Assembly: GCA_965220955.1 (NCBI GenBank)
Contig: CBDCRK010000028.1
Location: 1 to 46,118, forward strand
Length of the DNA: 46,118 bases
Reading direction: 5' to 3'
Source of the DNA: CBDCRK01 sp965220955
GTDB taxonomy: Bacteria; Desulfobacterota; Binatia; Bin18; CBDCRK01
Made by a program: the position numbers and the translations under genes. Shown here piece by piece: positions 16,923 through 25,263 of this stretch. Numbering within the stretch: position 1 is the stretch's first letter; each line of letters starts with the position of its first letter. The notes beneath the pieces were generated by a model. That model was given only the letters and a program-made list of their open reading frames with translations. It searched no databases and was not told the origin of the DNA.

Positions 16923-17510
16923 ATGGATCTGCTCGTCATTCTTCTTGCCTACCTCTGTGGCTCTATTTCCACAGGGATGATCTTAGCTAGACAGGCTGGG
17001 ATAGACATCCGCGAGAGCGGCAGCGGTAACATTGGCGCTACCAATGTAGCTCGCACTGCTGGCAAAAAAGCTGGAATCCTTACGCTCCTGGGAGACATGG
17101 CTAAGGGGTTTCTTCCAGTAGTAGGAGCGCGCCTTTTGGGATTTGGCGAGATCACGCTTGCTGGCGTGGCCCTTGCGGCTTTTCTTGGCCATCTTTATCC
17201 TGTCTTTTTAAAATTCTCTGGAGGCAAAGGTGTGGCCACCGCCTTGGGGGTCTTTTGGGGGTTGACTCCCCAGGTAATGATCATTCCCCTTGTATTCTTC
17301 CTGGGGACGTTTGTCTGGAGCCGCATTGTTTCGCTCGCTTCTTTGGTAGCAGTGGTAGTTACTCCTGTTGTCGTTTTCCTCTGGTCTTATCCAAAAATTT
17401 ACACTTTTTCTTGCTTGGCTGTCTCTCTCCTCATTCTTGTTCGCCATCGGGAGAATATTCAGCGGCTTGTCCGGGGCGAGGAAGAGAAATTTCAGCCTGC
17501 ACGTCCTTGA
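16923..17510 (+). CDS. plsY: Glycerol-3-phosphate acyltransferase PlsY
   Basis: The 195-residue multi-pass membrane protein has the three PlsY signatures: LCGSISTGMILAR near the start, ESGSGNIGATNVAR, and later SGGKGVATALGVFWG. PlsY transfers an acyl group from acyl-phosphate to glycerol-3-phosphate, the first step of phospholipid synthesis in most bacteria. Five membrane helices are visible and the length is normal. The ATG at 16923 has only a weak purine-rich site (GGTGGCATAG). It lies 108 bases after tRNA-Pro. No plsX gene is in the window. Confidence 0.95.
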   Translation: MDLLVILLAYLCGSISTGMILARQAGIDIRESGSGNIGATNVARTAGKKAGILTLLGDMAKGFLPVVGARLLGFGEITLAGVALAAFLGHLYPVFLKFSGGKGVATALGVFWGLTPQVMIIPLVFFLGTFVWSRIVSLASLVAVVVTPVVVFLWSYPKIYTFSCLAVSLLILVRHRENIQRLVRGEEEKFQPARP

Positions 17511-17643
17511 CCCATGGGTTAGGGCCTGCGCTGCTGTAGCTATAAGAGTGGCTAGTAGTGACGGCTTTACAACTTGGGGCTTTTAGCGTAGAGAAATTTC
17601 CGAAGATTATGGCACCATGTTTACAAAAAATGCGAACATAGGG

Positions 17644-17733
<90 letters not shown>

Positions 17734-17736
17734 TGC

Positions 17737-17859
17737 CTGCTACAAGTGATAGCTAGGTCCTGCGCAAGGGGGGTCGGGAACTCCGTCAGATCCGGGAGGA
17801 AGCAGCGGTACCGATACTTTCCCTGTGCCGCAGGGGCGCCTAGCTATCACTTGTGGTAG
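17737..17859 (+). ncRNA. ffs: Signal recognition particle RNA, small bacterial (4.5S) type
   Basis: The apical domain shows the conserved SRP core, GTCAGATCCGGGAGGAAGCA at 17785-17804, with the GGAAGCA-like loop region that binds Ffh. The flanks pair over about 21 positions (17737-17757 with 17839-17859, two G-U pairs), closing one long hairpin of about 123 nt. It sits immediately after tRNA-Ser and before dnaX, a placement seen in many bacteria. The exact ends are set by the pairing and may differ by a few bases. Confidence 0.93.
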
Positions 17860-18019
17860 AAAGATATTACCGAGTAAGTGATGGTGACTCCCTTCTTCCT
17901 TAATAAATAATTTTCCTTTGTGAGAGGGAAGAAGCTCCTTGTCTTGATGCCAAAAGATGGATCCCATGGGGGAGGGCCGGGATGGGGATGGAGACCAAAG
18001 AAGTGAGTAAGCTACCTGC

Positions 18020-19666
18020 ATGAGTTATCTTGTCCTTGCCCGTAGGTGGAGGCCTCAGACATTTGAAGCAGTCGTGGGGCAGGAGCATGTCACTCGCACA
18101 CTGAAGAATGCTATTACCACTGAGCGGGTAGCACATGCTTTCCTCTTTACTGGTTCCCGTGGAGTAGGAAAGACCACGGCTGCTCGCCTTCTTGCCAAAG
18201 CGCTCAATTGTTTTGCTGGCCCAACCCCGACCCCGTGTAACCAGTGTGAGAACTGTACAGAAATTACTCGTGGCAATGCTGTAGATGTGATCGAAATTGA
18301 TGGTGCATCGCACCGAGGCATTAATGAGGTACGGGAGATAATCGAAGGTGTCAAGTATCGTCCGGCCAAAAGCCGTTACAAGGCTTACATTATTGATGAG
18401 GTACATCAGCTTACCAATGAGGCGTTTAACGCGCTCCTCAAAACCCTCGAAGAGCCACCCGCACATGTCAAATTTATCTTTGCTACTACCGAGCCGCACA
18501 AAGTGCCTCACACCATCCTCTCTCGTTGCCAGCGCTATGACTTTAGGCGAATTCCTCTGCGGCAGCTTACCGAACGATTGCGGTTCATTGTTCAGGAGGA
18601 AGGCATGCAGGTCTCCGAGGCCGGTCTCTCTCTTATTGCCCGTGAAGCGGACGGAAGCCTACGGGACGCAGAGTCAATCCTCGAACAGGTCTTGGCCTTT
18701 GCTGAGAAAGAGGTCGAGGAGAAAGATGTGGCCGAGGTTTTGGGGGTGGTCGACCGCCGAGCTCTCTTTGACGTTGCTTGGGCAGTGCTTGATAGTGATC
18801 CGGCCCGGGCGCTGAAGCTGGTTGGTGAGCTATACCGCTACGGCTATGACACTCGACGCTTATGTCGGGACTTGGTCGAGCATTTGCGTAACCTGGTTGT
18901 AGCTAAGGTTTTTCAGGATTCCCGTTTGCTCAGCGATCTACCTGACCACGAGATTGAAGAGGTAATAAAGCAGGCGGGCAAGCGATCGCTCGAAGATCTG
19001 CAGAGGCTCTTTAAGCTTATGCTTGAAGGGGACGGGGAGGTCTCTCGCTCAGTCTATCCCCAGTTGGTGGTGGAGATGACGTTAGTGAAGCTTGCTACCC
19101 TGCCGCCTTTGATGCCGATCCAGGAGATCCTCAAACAAATTGCTGCCCTGGAAGCACGACTTGGCTCCGGTCCGGCAGAAAGTGAGGAGCCTACAACGGC
19201 TCTACCTACAGTAAAGGATGCAGCAAAGAATGGAGAGGAAGGTCCCCTACTGCGGACCCATACTTCTTCTCCGGAAAGCCAAACCGGTGAAAAGAGTTGG
19301 GACGAGTTTCTCTCTTTTGTTCGGGGAGAGAAGTTGACGCTCTTTTTTAGCCTGTCTCACAGCCATATGCTTAACCTTACCTCTTCGGTGCTGCAGATCG
19401 GAGTGGAGAAAGAGCCATACCTTAGGGAGCTCAGACAAAAGGACAATCAAGCGCTCCTGCAAGACCTGGCCCGCAGGTTTTTCCAGCAGGATCTAGAGGT
19501 AGAGATTCGTGGTGACCCGGCAGGGCCAGAGTTGTCCAAATCCCTCGCGCTACCAAAACCGGCAGCCGAGAGGGAAGCTGCTGCCGATGACCCGTTAGTT
19601 AAAACCGCTCTGGAAGTGTTGGGTGGAGAGGTCCATGCAGTTCGCTCACCCCGCTCCTCCAGGTAG
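18020..19666 (+). CDS. dnaX: DNA polymerase III subunit gamma/tau
   Basis: The 548-residue clamp-loader subunit begins SYLVLARRWRPQTF, then Walker A GSRGVGKTTAARLLAK, a four-cysteine zinc module (C-x8-C-x2-C-x2-C, around CNQCENC), Walker B YIIDEVHQLTNEAFNALLK and the SRC motif in ILSRCQRYDF. Domain III follows and a variable C-terminal region replaces full tau domains. DnaX loads the sliding clamp and couples polymerase and helicase at the fork. No A-rich slippery sequence for a programmed gamma frameshift was found. The ribosome site is weak. It leads the conserved dnaX-ybaB-recR cluster, with SRP RNA and tRNA-Ser upstream. Confidence 0.96.
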   Translation: MSYLVLARRWRPQTFEAVVGQEHVTRTLKNAITTERVAHAFLFTGSRGVGKTTAARLLAKALNCFAGPTPTPCNQCENCTEITRGNAVDVIEIDGASHRGINEVREIIEGVKYRPAKSRYKAYIIDEVHQLTNEAFNALLKTLEEPPAHVKFIFATTEPHKVPHTILSRCQRYDFRRIPLRQLTERLRFIVQEEGMQVSEAGLSLIAREADGSLRDAESILEQVLAFAEKEVEEKDVAEVLGVVDRRALFDVAWAVLDSDPARALKLVGELYRYGYDTRRLCRDLVEHLRNLVVAKVFQDSRLLSDLPDHEIEEVIKQAGKRSLEDLQRLFKLMLEGDGEVSRSVYPQLVVEMTLVKLATLPPLMPIQEILKQIAALEARLGSGPAESEEPTTALPTVKDAAKNGEEGPLLRTHTSSPESQTGEKSWDEFLSFVRGEKLTLFFSLSHSHMLNLTSSVLQIGVEKEPYLRELRQKDNQALLQDLARRFFQQDLEVEIRGDPAGPELSKSLALPKPAAEREAAADDPLVKTALEVLGGEVHAVRSPRSSR

Positions 19667-19680
19667 AGAGAGGTACCCGC

Positions 19681-19995
19681 ATGGCAGATCTAAACGACCT
19701 AATGAAGCAAGCCCAACAATTGCAGGCTAAACTCACCCGCGTCCAGGAGGAGGCCGGTGCCAAAACAGTCGAGGCCTCGGCTGGAGGGGGCATGGTCACC
19801 GCATCTGTGAGTGGAAAGTTAGAAGTGATGTCGCTCAAGATTGAGCAGGCAGTGCTGGAGAATGGCGATATGGAAATGCTCCAGGATCTTATTATAGCGG
19901 CTGTTAATGAGGGGATCAGAAAGGCGCAGAAGCTGGTGGCTGATGAAGTAGGTAAGGTAGCCGGGGGACTAAAGATTCCTGGGCTGACTCCCTAG
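19681..19995 (+). CDS. ybaB: YbaB/EbfC-family nucleoid-associated protein
   Basis: The 104-residue protein starts with ADLNDLMKQAQQLQAKLTRV, a long helix, followed by EASAGGGMVTASVSGKLEVM and a second long helix, the tweezers-like YbaB dimer fold. It binds DNA and is thought to shape the nucleoid or help RecR-linked recombination. It follows dnaX by 14 bases, with GAGAGAGG as the ribosome site, and precedes recR by 57 bases. Length and motif order are standard. Confidence 0.95.
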   Translation: MADLNDLMKQAQQLQAKLTRVQEEAGAKTVEASAGGGMVTASVSGKLEVMSLKIEQAVLENGDMEMLQDLIIAAVNEGIRKAQKLVADEVGKVAGGLKIPGLTP

Positions 19996-20052
19996 CCGGC
20001 TTAGCTTATAAGTCGGGAGTTCAAGCTTTATTTGAGAGGGGGGGAAGGGGAT

Positions 20053-20649
20053 ATGAGTTTTACGCCGTCGCTCACGCGGCTCATTGAGGAGCTAAGTCGG
20101 CTGCCGGGCATCGGCGAGAAAACGGCCGCACGCCTAGCGCTCTTTATCCTGCGTTCAGATCGGGCTTATGCAGAAAACCTGGCACAGGCTATCTGGGCAG
20201 TAAAAACCGAGATCACCTATTGCTCGCAGTGCTTTGCACTGGCTGAGGGAGAGTTGTGTGCCGTTTGTCAGGACCCGCAGCGGAGCGAGGAGACGATCTG
20301 CGTAGTAGAAGGACCTGCTGACCTTATGGCGGTGGAGCGCTCGCGCGATTACCGCGGACGCTATCATGTACTCCATGGGGTGCTCTCTCCACTGGACGGC
20401 GTTGGCCCGGAAGCCTTAAAGATTGCACCACTCATAGAGCGGGTTAAACACAATATGGTCAAGGAGATTATTGTTGCCACCAATCCCACGGTGGCCGGAG
20501 AAGCTACTGCCCTGTATCTTGCCAAGCTGTGTAAGCCTATAGGGGTACAGGTAAGCCGGATTGCGCACGGCATCCCTATGGGTGGGGACATAGAATACAT
20601 AGACGCAGTGACACTTAGCCGGGCCATCGAAGGACGACGGGAGATGTAG
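20053..20649 (+). CDS. recR: Recombination mediator RecR
   Basis: I choose ATG 20053 (MSFTPSLTRL), preceded by a GGGGAAGGGG site; a TTG at 20032 would overlap that site. The 198-residue protein has the N-terminal HhH segment LSRLPGIGEKTAARLALFIL, a C4 zinc finger (CSQCFALAEGELCAVC), and the Toprim domain with CVVEGPADLMAVE and GVLSPLDGVGPE, ending in a Walker-like region. RecR works with RecF/RecO to load RecA on single-stranded gaps. It closes the dnaX-ybaB-recR unit. Length is typical. Confidence 0.96.
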   Translation: MSFTPSLTRLIEELSRLPGIGEKTAARLALFILRSDRAYAENLAQAIWAVKTEITYCSQCFALAEGELCAVCQDPQRSEETICVVEGPADLMAVERSRDYRGRYHVLHGVLSPLDGVGPEALKIAPLIERVKHNMVKEIIVATNPTVAGEATALYLAKLCKPIGVQVSRIAHGIPMGGDIEYIDAVTLSRAIEGRREM

Positions 20650-20745
20650 CCAAAGAGTGAAAATGGTGGCTTAACAGTGGATCTCTTCCGTAGTCGGTCA
20701 GTAGATCATTGCAAACCCTAAGCAGATCGGTTATACAAAAAAGGT

Positions 20746-21121
20746 TCCCCGATAGCTCAATTTGGCAGAGCGGGCGGCTGTAAGAGGCATGGGGAAGAAT
20801 GGGACCATTGTGAAATCCATGCTGGGTTGCAGCTTTCCACCGTGAGGTGGATTGAAAAACCGGGTGAATTCAGGGAACCCTAAGCAGGAAAGTCCCGTTC
20901 GCTTGTATGGGAATCCTGAGCGAAGCCTGCTGAAGGGGATAGCCGTAGGCAGGAACGCGCAGAGACTAGGGAATGAGGACCCCAACCAATAAGTCCCACT
21001 AGCGCCCGGCACCCTCCCCTTGGAATACCAGGGCGGGTGAAGAGATAGTCCAAGCCTGATAGAAATGCCAGGAGTACTTGTAACCGCTAGGTTGTAGGTT
21101 CGAGTCCTACTCGGGGAGCCA
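20746..21121 (+). tRNA. tRNA-Asn (GTT) interrupted by a group I intron
   Basis: Two exons, 20746-20781 and 21081-21121, join to a complete tRNA. Acceptor TCCCCGA pairs with TCGGGGA, the D stem GCTC with GAGC, the anticodon stem GGCGG with CCGCT, and the T stem GTAGG with CCTAC. Discriminator G and CCA are encoded. The spliced anticodon loop is CTGTTAA, anticodon GTT. The intron splits the anticodon between its second and third bases. Without splicing no tRNA fold forms here. The exon sequence is an ordinary bacterial tRNA-Asn and looks functional. Confidence 0.93.
20782..21080 (+). ncRNA. Group I self-splicing intron (299 nt, no ORF)
   Basis: The conserved core elements appear in order: P (AATTCAGGGAACCC, 20867-20880), Q (AATCCTGAGC, 20912-20921), R (GCAGAGACTA, 20959-20968) and S (AAGAGATAGTCC, 21040-21051); R and S pair as P7. 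The 5' exon end GCTGT (20777-20781) pairs with a guide GCAGC at 20829-20833, giving the required U-G pair at the splice site. The P1 loop holds a GCATGG/CCATGC hairpin (20787-20792 with 20817-20822). P2 is TCCACC-GTGA-GGTGGA (20836-20851), capped by a GNRA-type tetraloop. The intron ends in the terminal G at 21080. No homing endonuclease is encoded. Subgroup IC3, as in other bacterial tRNA introns, is plausible but not shown. Confidence 0.92.
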
Positions 21122-21162
21122 AATTTCTAACCGCTAACTCTTGCAACTCCGTAGTTAACGCG

Positions 21163-21192
21163 AGACCCCGAGGGGCGACCCCATCGGGGTCT
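21163..21192 (+). terminator. Stem-loop after tRNA-Asn
   Basis: AGACCCCGA at 21163-21171 pairs exactly with TCGGGGTCT at 21184-21192, with a 12-nt loop. It lies 41 bases after the tRNA and probably ends its transcription. Only a weak T-rich stretch follows (CTTGTCGTAT). Confidence 0.6.
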
Positions 21193-21803
21193 TGTCGTAT
21201 CTAGTGCTTTTTCAAGGAGTTGTGCCCCGTCACACATGCTTTCCAATTCTCCGGTTCGTAAATTCGACTTGGAGTGCTGCGTGCAACCCTGGGGGTTGCG
21301 CACGGCACCCCTTCGGCCCAGGACCGGACATCGGCCGCCGCCTCGAACCCCTTTTCGCTTCCTCCAAGACCCCCGGTCAACGGTCCTTGAGCCTCCAATC
21401 CATGGCATCTGGGCTAAGAGGCAATGTTCACGGATGGATTCCGCCGACTGGAGCCGCAGATGCGCGCAGTACGAGTCCAAGCTCTACCGCCATACCGGCC
21501 TCGTGTCGACATCGCCCAGGTGGATGCAGCTTCTTCCAGGTTCTGCCAAGCCTGCCGAGGCCCACGGGCTCTCCAGTCTAGACGACCGAAAAGTTCGGAT
21601 GTTATAGAGTTCTCTGGTAGCATATCGCGTTCTGTCTGCCCCAAGGTATAGCCTGAGTCTCAATGCCCGGAACCTTACACGAGCAAGCAATCGACATTCT
21701 GCCACCGAGTGGGCAACCGTTGATGCAGGTCTGGGCCGATGCTAAGTGTTGAGCTTGCCCGAGAAGGGCCTCCCTACCCCGACTTTGTGCAGGAATGCGG
21801 TAA
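21193..21803. other. Gene-free stretch next to tRNA-Asn
   Basis: About 610 bases with no convincing coding frame on either strand. A GC-rich imperfect hairpin occurs around 21276-21303 (GCAACC ... GGTTGC). Overlapping open frames here are short and show no family pattern. Together with the decayed gene to the right it looks like relict accessory DNA beside a tRNA gene, a common site for element integration, but no integrase or attachment repeat was seen. Confidence 0.4.
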
Positions 21804-22466
21804 TTCGTCGATAGACGCGGTCCGGATATCGGGAATGTCCCTCCACTGACCTGGTTGCTCTTCTCCGGGAATGATGAACCGATTACTTTTGTCGAGGTTG
21901 TCGTTAGTCATGCTCCTGAGTGGAATGTTCATCTCTACGCCATCGAGCACGATATACGCATCGTGGAGTTCCATCATGAATGCCACGAAGGAGATGATCG
22001 AGGGGACTCGGCAAGCGACAGCCCACCGTCGACAAGGCGCTGGTCATCAAGTCCCGATTGGAGGATATGGTCGATCAGGCCACCATCCATGTAGACGGTC
22101 ATAACCTTCTATGTCAGCGCACCACGGTGTAGTAACTGTAGGGAGCCGCTCCACGTCTGCCGAACTATTAGCATTCGTACGACCGATTGCTGGAAATGCG
22201 GCAAGAACGTGCCAGGTCGCGGTCGGTAGCAAAGATTCGGAAGACCTGATACCCCAGCGACTTCACCTCAACTGAACGCGAATTCGTAAGACAGCAGGAT
22301 GTGCTTCTTCAGGTCCGATACAGTGCTACGGCAGACGGAACGTTACCTAGCCAACGTGTGTGGTAATTGTGATCAGATACAGGGTAATTGGTTCCTGTAC
22401 GATGACCCTCACCACGACAGGTGTCATGCTTCACACAACCGAACGATCCGAATACGGACCGTGTGA
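21804..22466 (+). pseudogene. Decayed gene with nuclease-like and zinc-ribbon remnants
   Basis: Fragments in shifting frames read like one damaged protein. From 21804 a frame gives PDIGN-x-n-ITFVEVVVSHAPEWNVHLYA, a PD-x(n)-ExV pattern resembling PD-(D/E)XK or CoiA-like nucleases. Another frame carries DKALVIKSRLEDMVDQATI (about 22036-22090). A third carries CSNC (22128-22139) and CWKCGK (22188-22205). A fourth carries RYLANVCGNCDQIQGNWFL (from 22341). Frame changes in both directions and in-frame stops show decay rather than one sequencing slip. The CxxC clusters suggest zinc ribbons. I cannot name the family with certainty; CoiA-like competence or repair nucleases are the nearest resemblance. 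Confidence 0.45.
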
Positions 22467-22734
22467 TGCTTGCGCAGAGCACTTGTGCCACTCGCACGGC
22501 CAGTCTATGACATGGGGGCGGATGGGTAACTGCCCGACGTGCCGCTATGAAGCCGAGTGCACACCCTGCCGGCATTGTCTAACCCACGCGGAGTGCTTCG
22601 TCATTGCGGAGACCCTGCCCTGATCGGCGTCTGGTACTTTCTACGACGTTAGATTGCCACGATGGGTGGCTGATCGTCCACTCGCGGGAATGACAGAGCG
22701 AGTGGAAGTATGTTATGGTAGCTGCAAGATTTTT

Positions 22735-23595
22735 ATGCTTCAGCACACTTTCCAGCACATTCTCAGCGTTGGTGAGAAAACCGAGAAGAAGATCTGGGCT
22801 GCGGGGTTAACTACCTGGGAGGAGTTTCTCAATGCTTCCCACAGCGTACCTCTGCCACAATGGCAGGGAGATGCTATTTGTTTTGCACTTGAGGCATCGC
22901 TTAGCGCTTTAGAAAAAAAAGACGCCGCCTATTTCACTCAGCGTCTTCCCCACCGGCTCCACTGGCGACTGTACCCGGAATTTGCCGAACGGGTGGTTTA
23001 CCTGGACATTGAAACCACAGGGATCTCTGCCGGTTACTCCTACATTACTGTAATTGGCCTCTATGACGGCACAGCCCCACGGGTCTATGTGCATGGGCAG
23101 AACCTGTATCAGTTTGTCCAGGATATCCAGGACTGCACTCTTCTTGTTACCTACAACGGCAGGCAGTTTGACTTACCCTTTATCCGCGCAGAAATGGGCA
23201 TTCCCCTTTCCCAGGCGCATATTGACCTGCGCTATCCCTTGGCAGCCCTGGGTTACAAAGGTGGGCTAAAAAAGATTGAACGTAGCCTGGGGCTTGATCG
23301 GCAAGGGCCGCTAGCGCTCTTAGACGGCTGGTGCGCGGTACTCCTGTGGCAGCACTACAAACAAGGAGAGGAACAGGCCCTGGAAACTCTCCTTCGCTAT
23401 AATCTAGAAGATGTGATTCATCTCCCTACCCTGCTTGCCATGGTTTATAATACTCGTATCCAACGCCTTCCTTTTTCTCTTCCTCTTACTGCTGTGGCTC
23501 CACCTCCGCCCATTCCTTTTGCCTTTGATGAATCTCTCATCTATCGTGTGCTTACCGAGACCGGCCGTCAATGGCTGGTTGAAAATCTTGCTTAG
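22735..23595 (+). CDS. YprB-like RNase H-fold 3'-5' exonuclease
   Basis: From ATG 22735 the protein has about 286 residues. A helical N-terminus (FQHILSVGEKTEKKIWAAGL) resembles a helix-hairpin-helix element. The DnaQ-like exonuclease domain follows, with YLDIETTG (first acidic pair), LVTYNGRQFDLPFI (second motif with Asp), and a C-terminal YNLEDVIHL that supplies the last acidic residue. Proteins of this kind (YprB, DUF-type RNase_H_2) are predicted nucleases for DNA or RNA. The start is uncertain: there is no good ribosome site at 22735, and in-frame starts at 22654 and 22690 exist inside the relict region. It overlaps the convergent TPR gene by 44 bases at the 3' ends. Confidence 0.82.
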   Translation: MLQHTFQHILSVGEKTEKKIWAAGLTTWEEFLNASHSVPLPQWQGDAICFALEASLSALEKKDAAYFTQRLPHRLHWRLYPEFAERVVYLDIETTGISAGYSYITVIGLYDGTAPRVYVHGQNLYQFVQDIQDCTLLVTYNGRQFDLPFIRAEMGIPLSQAHIDLRYPLAALGYKGGLKKIERSLGLDRQGPLALLDGWCAVLLWQHYKQGEEQALETLLRYNLEDVIHLPTLLAMVYNTRIQRLPFSLPLTAVAPPPPIPFAFDESLIYRVLTETGRQWLVENLA

Positions 23596-24412
23596 AAAGC
23601 TCATCCTGAGTCTTTTTGACTTCCAGGGCCAGATCCCGCCTGCCAGCAATGAGATGAAACCGGATTGCCTGGGTAAAAGCGGCTGCCGCCTCTTCACCCT
23701 GGCCCTGCTTTTGATAGACTATTCCTAAACCGGCGTGTGCGTCAGGATGATCCGGGTTCATCCGCAAGACCTCCTGAAACTGTGCCGCCGCCTGGCCATA
23801 TTGGCCTTGCTTTTCATAGCCTATCCCTAAGCGATAGTGGGCAGTGGCACTGTCTGGGTCCATGCGGATTGTTTCCTGATAGTGCTGCATTGCCTCTTCC
23901 TGTTGCCCTTGTTCCTCGTATATCTCCCCTAACGCTAGGTGGGCCGCGCTCGATCCTGGATTAAAGCGCAGTGCCGCCTGTAGCTCCTGGGTTGCCTCCG
24001 ACAGCTGCTGTTGTTGGCGATACCTCAGCCCGCGATTGAGGTGGTATCCTGCAAGGGCGGAGAGCGCGCCGGCATGGCTGGGGTTGAGATTTAGGGTATC
24101 CTGATACTTTTGCGTAGCGTAGTCACGGTTCCCCAGTCTGTCGTAGACAACTCCCATGCGATAATGGGCTTCGACATGGTTGGGATCCATACGTAGTGCT
24201 TCAGAGTACATGCTAGCCGCTTGAGCATAGAGACTCTGTTGTTCATATACTTGCCCACGCGCAAAATAGTCAGCCTCCTTGGCAAACCCTGCCTGGAACA
24301 GCGCAACAGTGAGCATAGCTGTGCAGAAGCTTATAAAAACAACTGGATAACCTGGATAACAACCTGGATAACCTGGATAACCTGGATAACAACGTTGGCT
24401 ATGTACTTTCAT
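23552..24412 (-). CDS. Secreted or membrane-anchored TPR-repeat protein
   Basis: The protein of about 286 residues has a hydrophobic signal-like segment (VVFISFCTAMLTVALFQAGF) and then six or more 34-residue tetratricopeptide repeats, each with the pattern x-A-x-x-M/F-x-x-x-L-R-x-x-P and PDSATAHYRLGIGYEKQGQY-type helices. TPR proteins scaffold protein complexes; an envelope role is likely. I prefer ATG 24412, but the ribosome site is poor and an ATG at 24487 is possible. The n-region is odd: it contains PGY repeats translated from a 9-bp tandem DNA repeat (24343-24393), so the real start could lie downstream of that array. Confidence 0.82.
   Translation of the reverse strand: MKVHSQRCYPGYPGYPGCYPGYPVVFISFCTAMLTVALFQAGFAKEADYFARGQVYEQQSLYAQAASMYSEALRMDPNHVEAHYRMGVVYDRLGNRDYATQKYQDTLNLNPSHAGALSALAGYHLNRGLRYRQQQQLSEATQELQAALRFNPGSSAAHLALGEIYEEQGQQEEAMQHYQETIRMDPDSATAHYRLGIGYEKQGQYGQAAAQFQEVLRMNPDHPDAHAGLGIVYQKQGQGEEAAAAFTQAIRFHLIAGRRDLALEVKKTQDELSKQDFQPAIDGRSR
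24343..24393. repeat. Interrupted 9-bp tandem repeat at the TPR gene start
   Basis: CTGGATAAC occurs five times, arranged as two copies, AAC, three copies, AAC. Unit length is a multiple of three, so copy changes would keep the reading frame and only alter the number of PGY units in the predicted N-terminus of the minus-strand TPR protein. Confidence 0.88.
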
Positions 24413-24687
24413 GTTCTTTATTAGACCTGTCCGTAGGTAAAGTGTCAAGAAAGGAACAAACTGTAACAAATTTCTATCTCCGCTCATAGACCTGGGGAGG
24501 TCTGGGGGTAGCTCTAGGGCATGATGCGGGGAGAGTCCAAGTTCTTATTATTGAGTATCGCCCACAGATTACAAGCAGTCAGGATGAACACATCTCTTGC
24601 TCTGATGAGGGCTGACTCTTACCTCTCTACTTTTCCTGTGCTATATCTCGGTGGCTAGAAGAATCAAAATAAGGAGGAGGACTTATT

Positions 24688-25156
24688 ATGTCTATTAAAG
24701 TTGTTGAGCTGCATCATCATGGTATTCGCATAGGCACTACACCCAACGAAGTGGAACAGGCGCGTAATTTTTACACCGATGTGCTTGGGCTTGCTACTGA
24801 TTCCGGTCGGCCCAACGTTCCTGGCATTCCAGGGATTCTGGATGTATGTGGGGCAGGGGGAACAGACCTCACAAATTCATTTGATGGGGGCGGTGGGGAT
24901 GTCGCCCATGGCTCGTAGTGAGAAAGAAGATCCTACTCACCCTCATGTAGCCTTGGCGGTCGAAGACATTGAGGACGCGCGACAAGAGTTGGACCGGCGG
25001 GGGATCTGGTATTGGCGTATCAAAGGACTGGTGGGCACGGGTTCTGACCAGATATTTGTGCGGGACCCCTTCGAGAACGTGATCGAGCTGCATCAAGTGG
25101 GAACCTGCCGCTGCAATAAGGTGGCGCTGGGTGCAGGCGAGATGCAGGGGGGGTAG
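24688..25156 (+). pseudogene. VOC-family (glyoxalase-like) gene with a frameshift
   Basis: The first frame, from ATG 24688 with a strong AAGGAGGAGG site, reads VVELHHHGIRIGTTPNEVEQ and NFYTDVLGLATDSGRPNVPGIPG. The natural continuation, FWMYVGQGEQTSQIHLMG then THPHVALAVEDIEDARQEL and DQIFVRDPFENVIELHQ, lies in the next frame up to 25156. Joining requires removal of one G from GGG near 24833. Combined, it is a complete single-domain VOC protein of about 155 residues with the His and Glu metal-ligand positions (HHH near the start, HL, HPHV, IELH). VOC enzymes include glyoxalases, dioxygenases and resistance proteins. The defect may be real decay or a base-calling error. Confidence 0.85.
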
Positions 25157-25176
25157 TAATAGAATGAACCAAGTCC

Positions 25177-25227
25177 AAAATATCCCTCCCTTCTGTCCCT
25201 GATAATAAGACCTGGGAGGGATATTTT
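25177..25227 (+). terminator. Terminator of the VOC gene (14-bp stem)
   Basis: AAAATATCCCTCCC (25177-25190) is the exact reverse complement of GGGAGGGATATTTT (25214-25227), with a 23-base loop and T-rich ends on both sides. It lies 20 bases past the VOC stop. Its right arm is also the start of the direct repeat that flanks the toxin-antitoxin cassette. Confidence 0.8.
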
Positions 25228-25247
25228 CAAGTCCAGAGCTACTAAGC
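25214..25247 (+). repeat. Left direct repeat of toxin-antitoxin cassette
   Basis: This 34-base copy matches 26076-26109 at 32 positions, the first 24 without a difference (starting GGGAGGGATATTTTCAAG). The two copies bracket the Panacea toxin-antitoxin genes, and the first 14 bases also form the right arm of the VOC terminator. Confidence 0.88.
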
Positions 25248-25263
25248 CAAAAAGGAGGATCAT

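Noticed and set aside
17900..18511. Long minus-strand frame of about 200 codons opposite dnaX
   Set aside because: It is antisense to the conserved start and ATPase core of dnaX, has no family resemblance and no ribosome site.
18020..19666. Programmed frameshift in dnaX producing a short gamma form
   Set aside because: No A-rich slippery heptamer with a following hairpin was found in the likely region.
22360..22623. Cysteine-rich frame as an intact zinc-finger gene
   Set aside because: It overlaps another frame carrying the YLANVCGNC remnant and lacks a ribosome site, so it more likely belongs to the decayed region.
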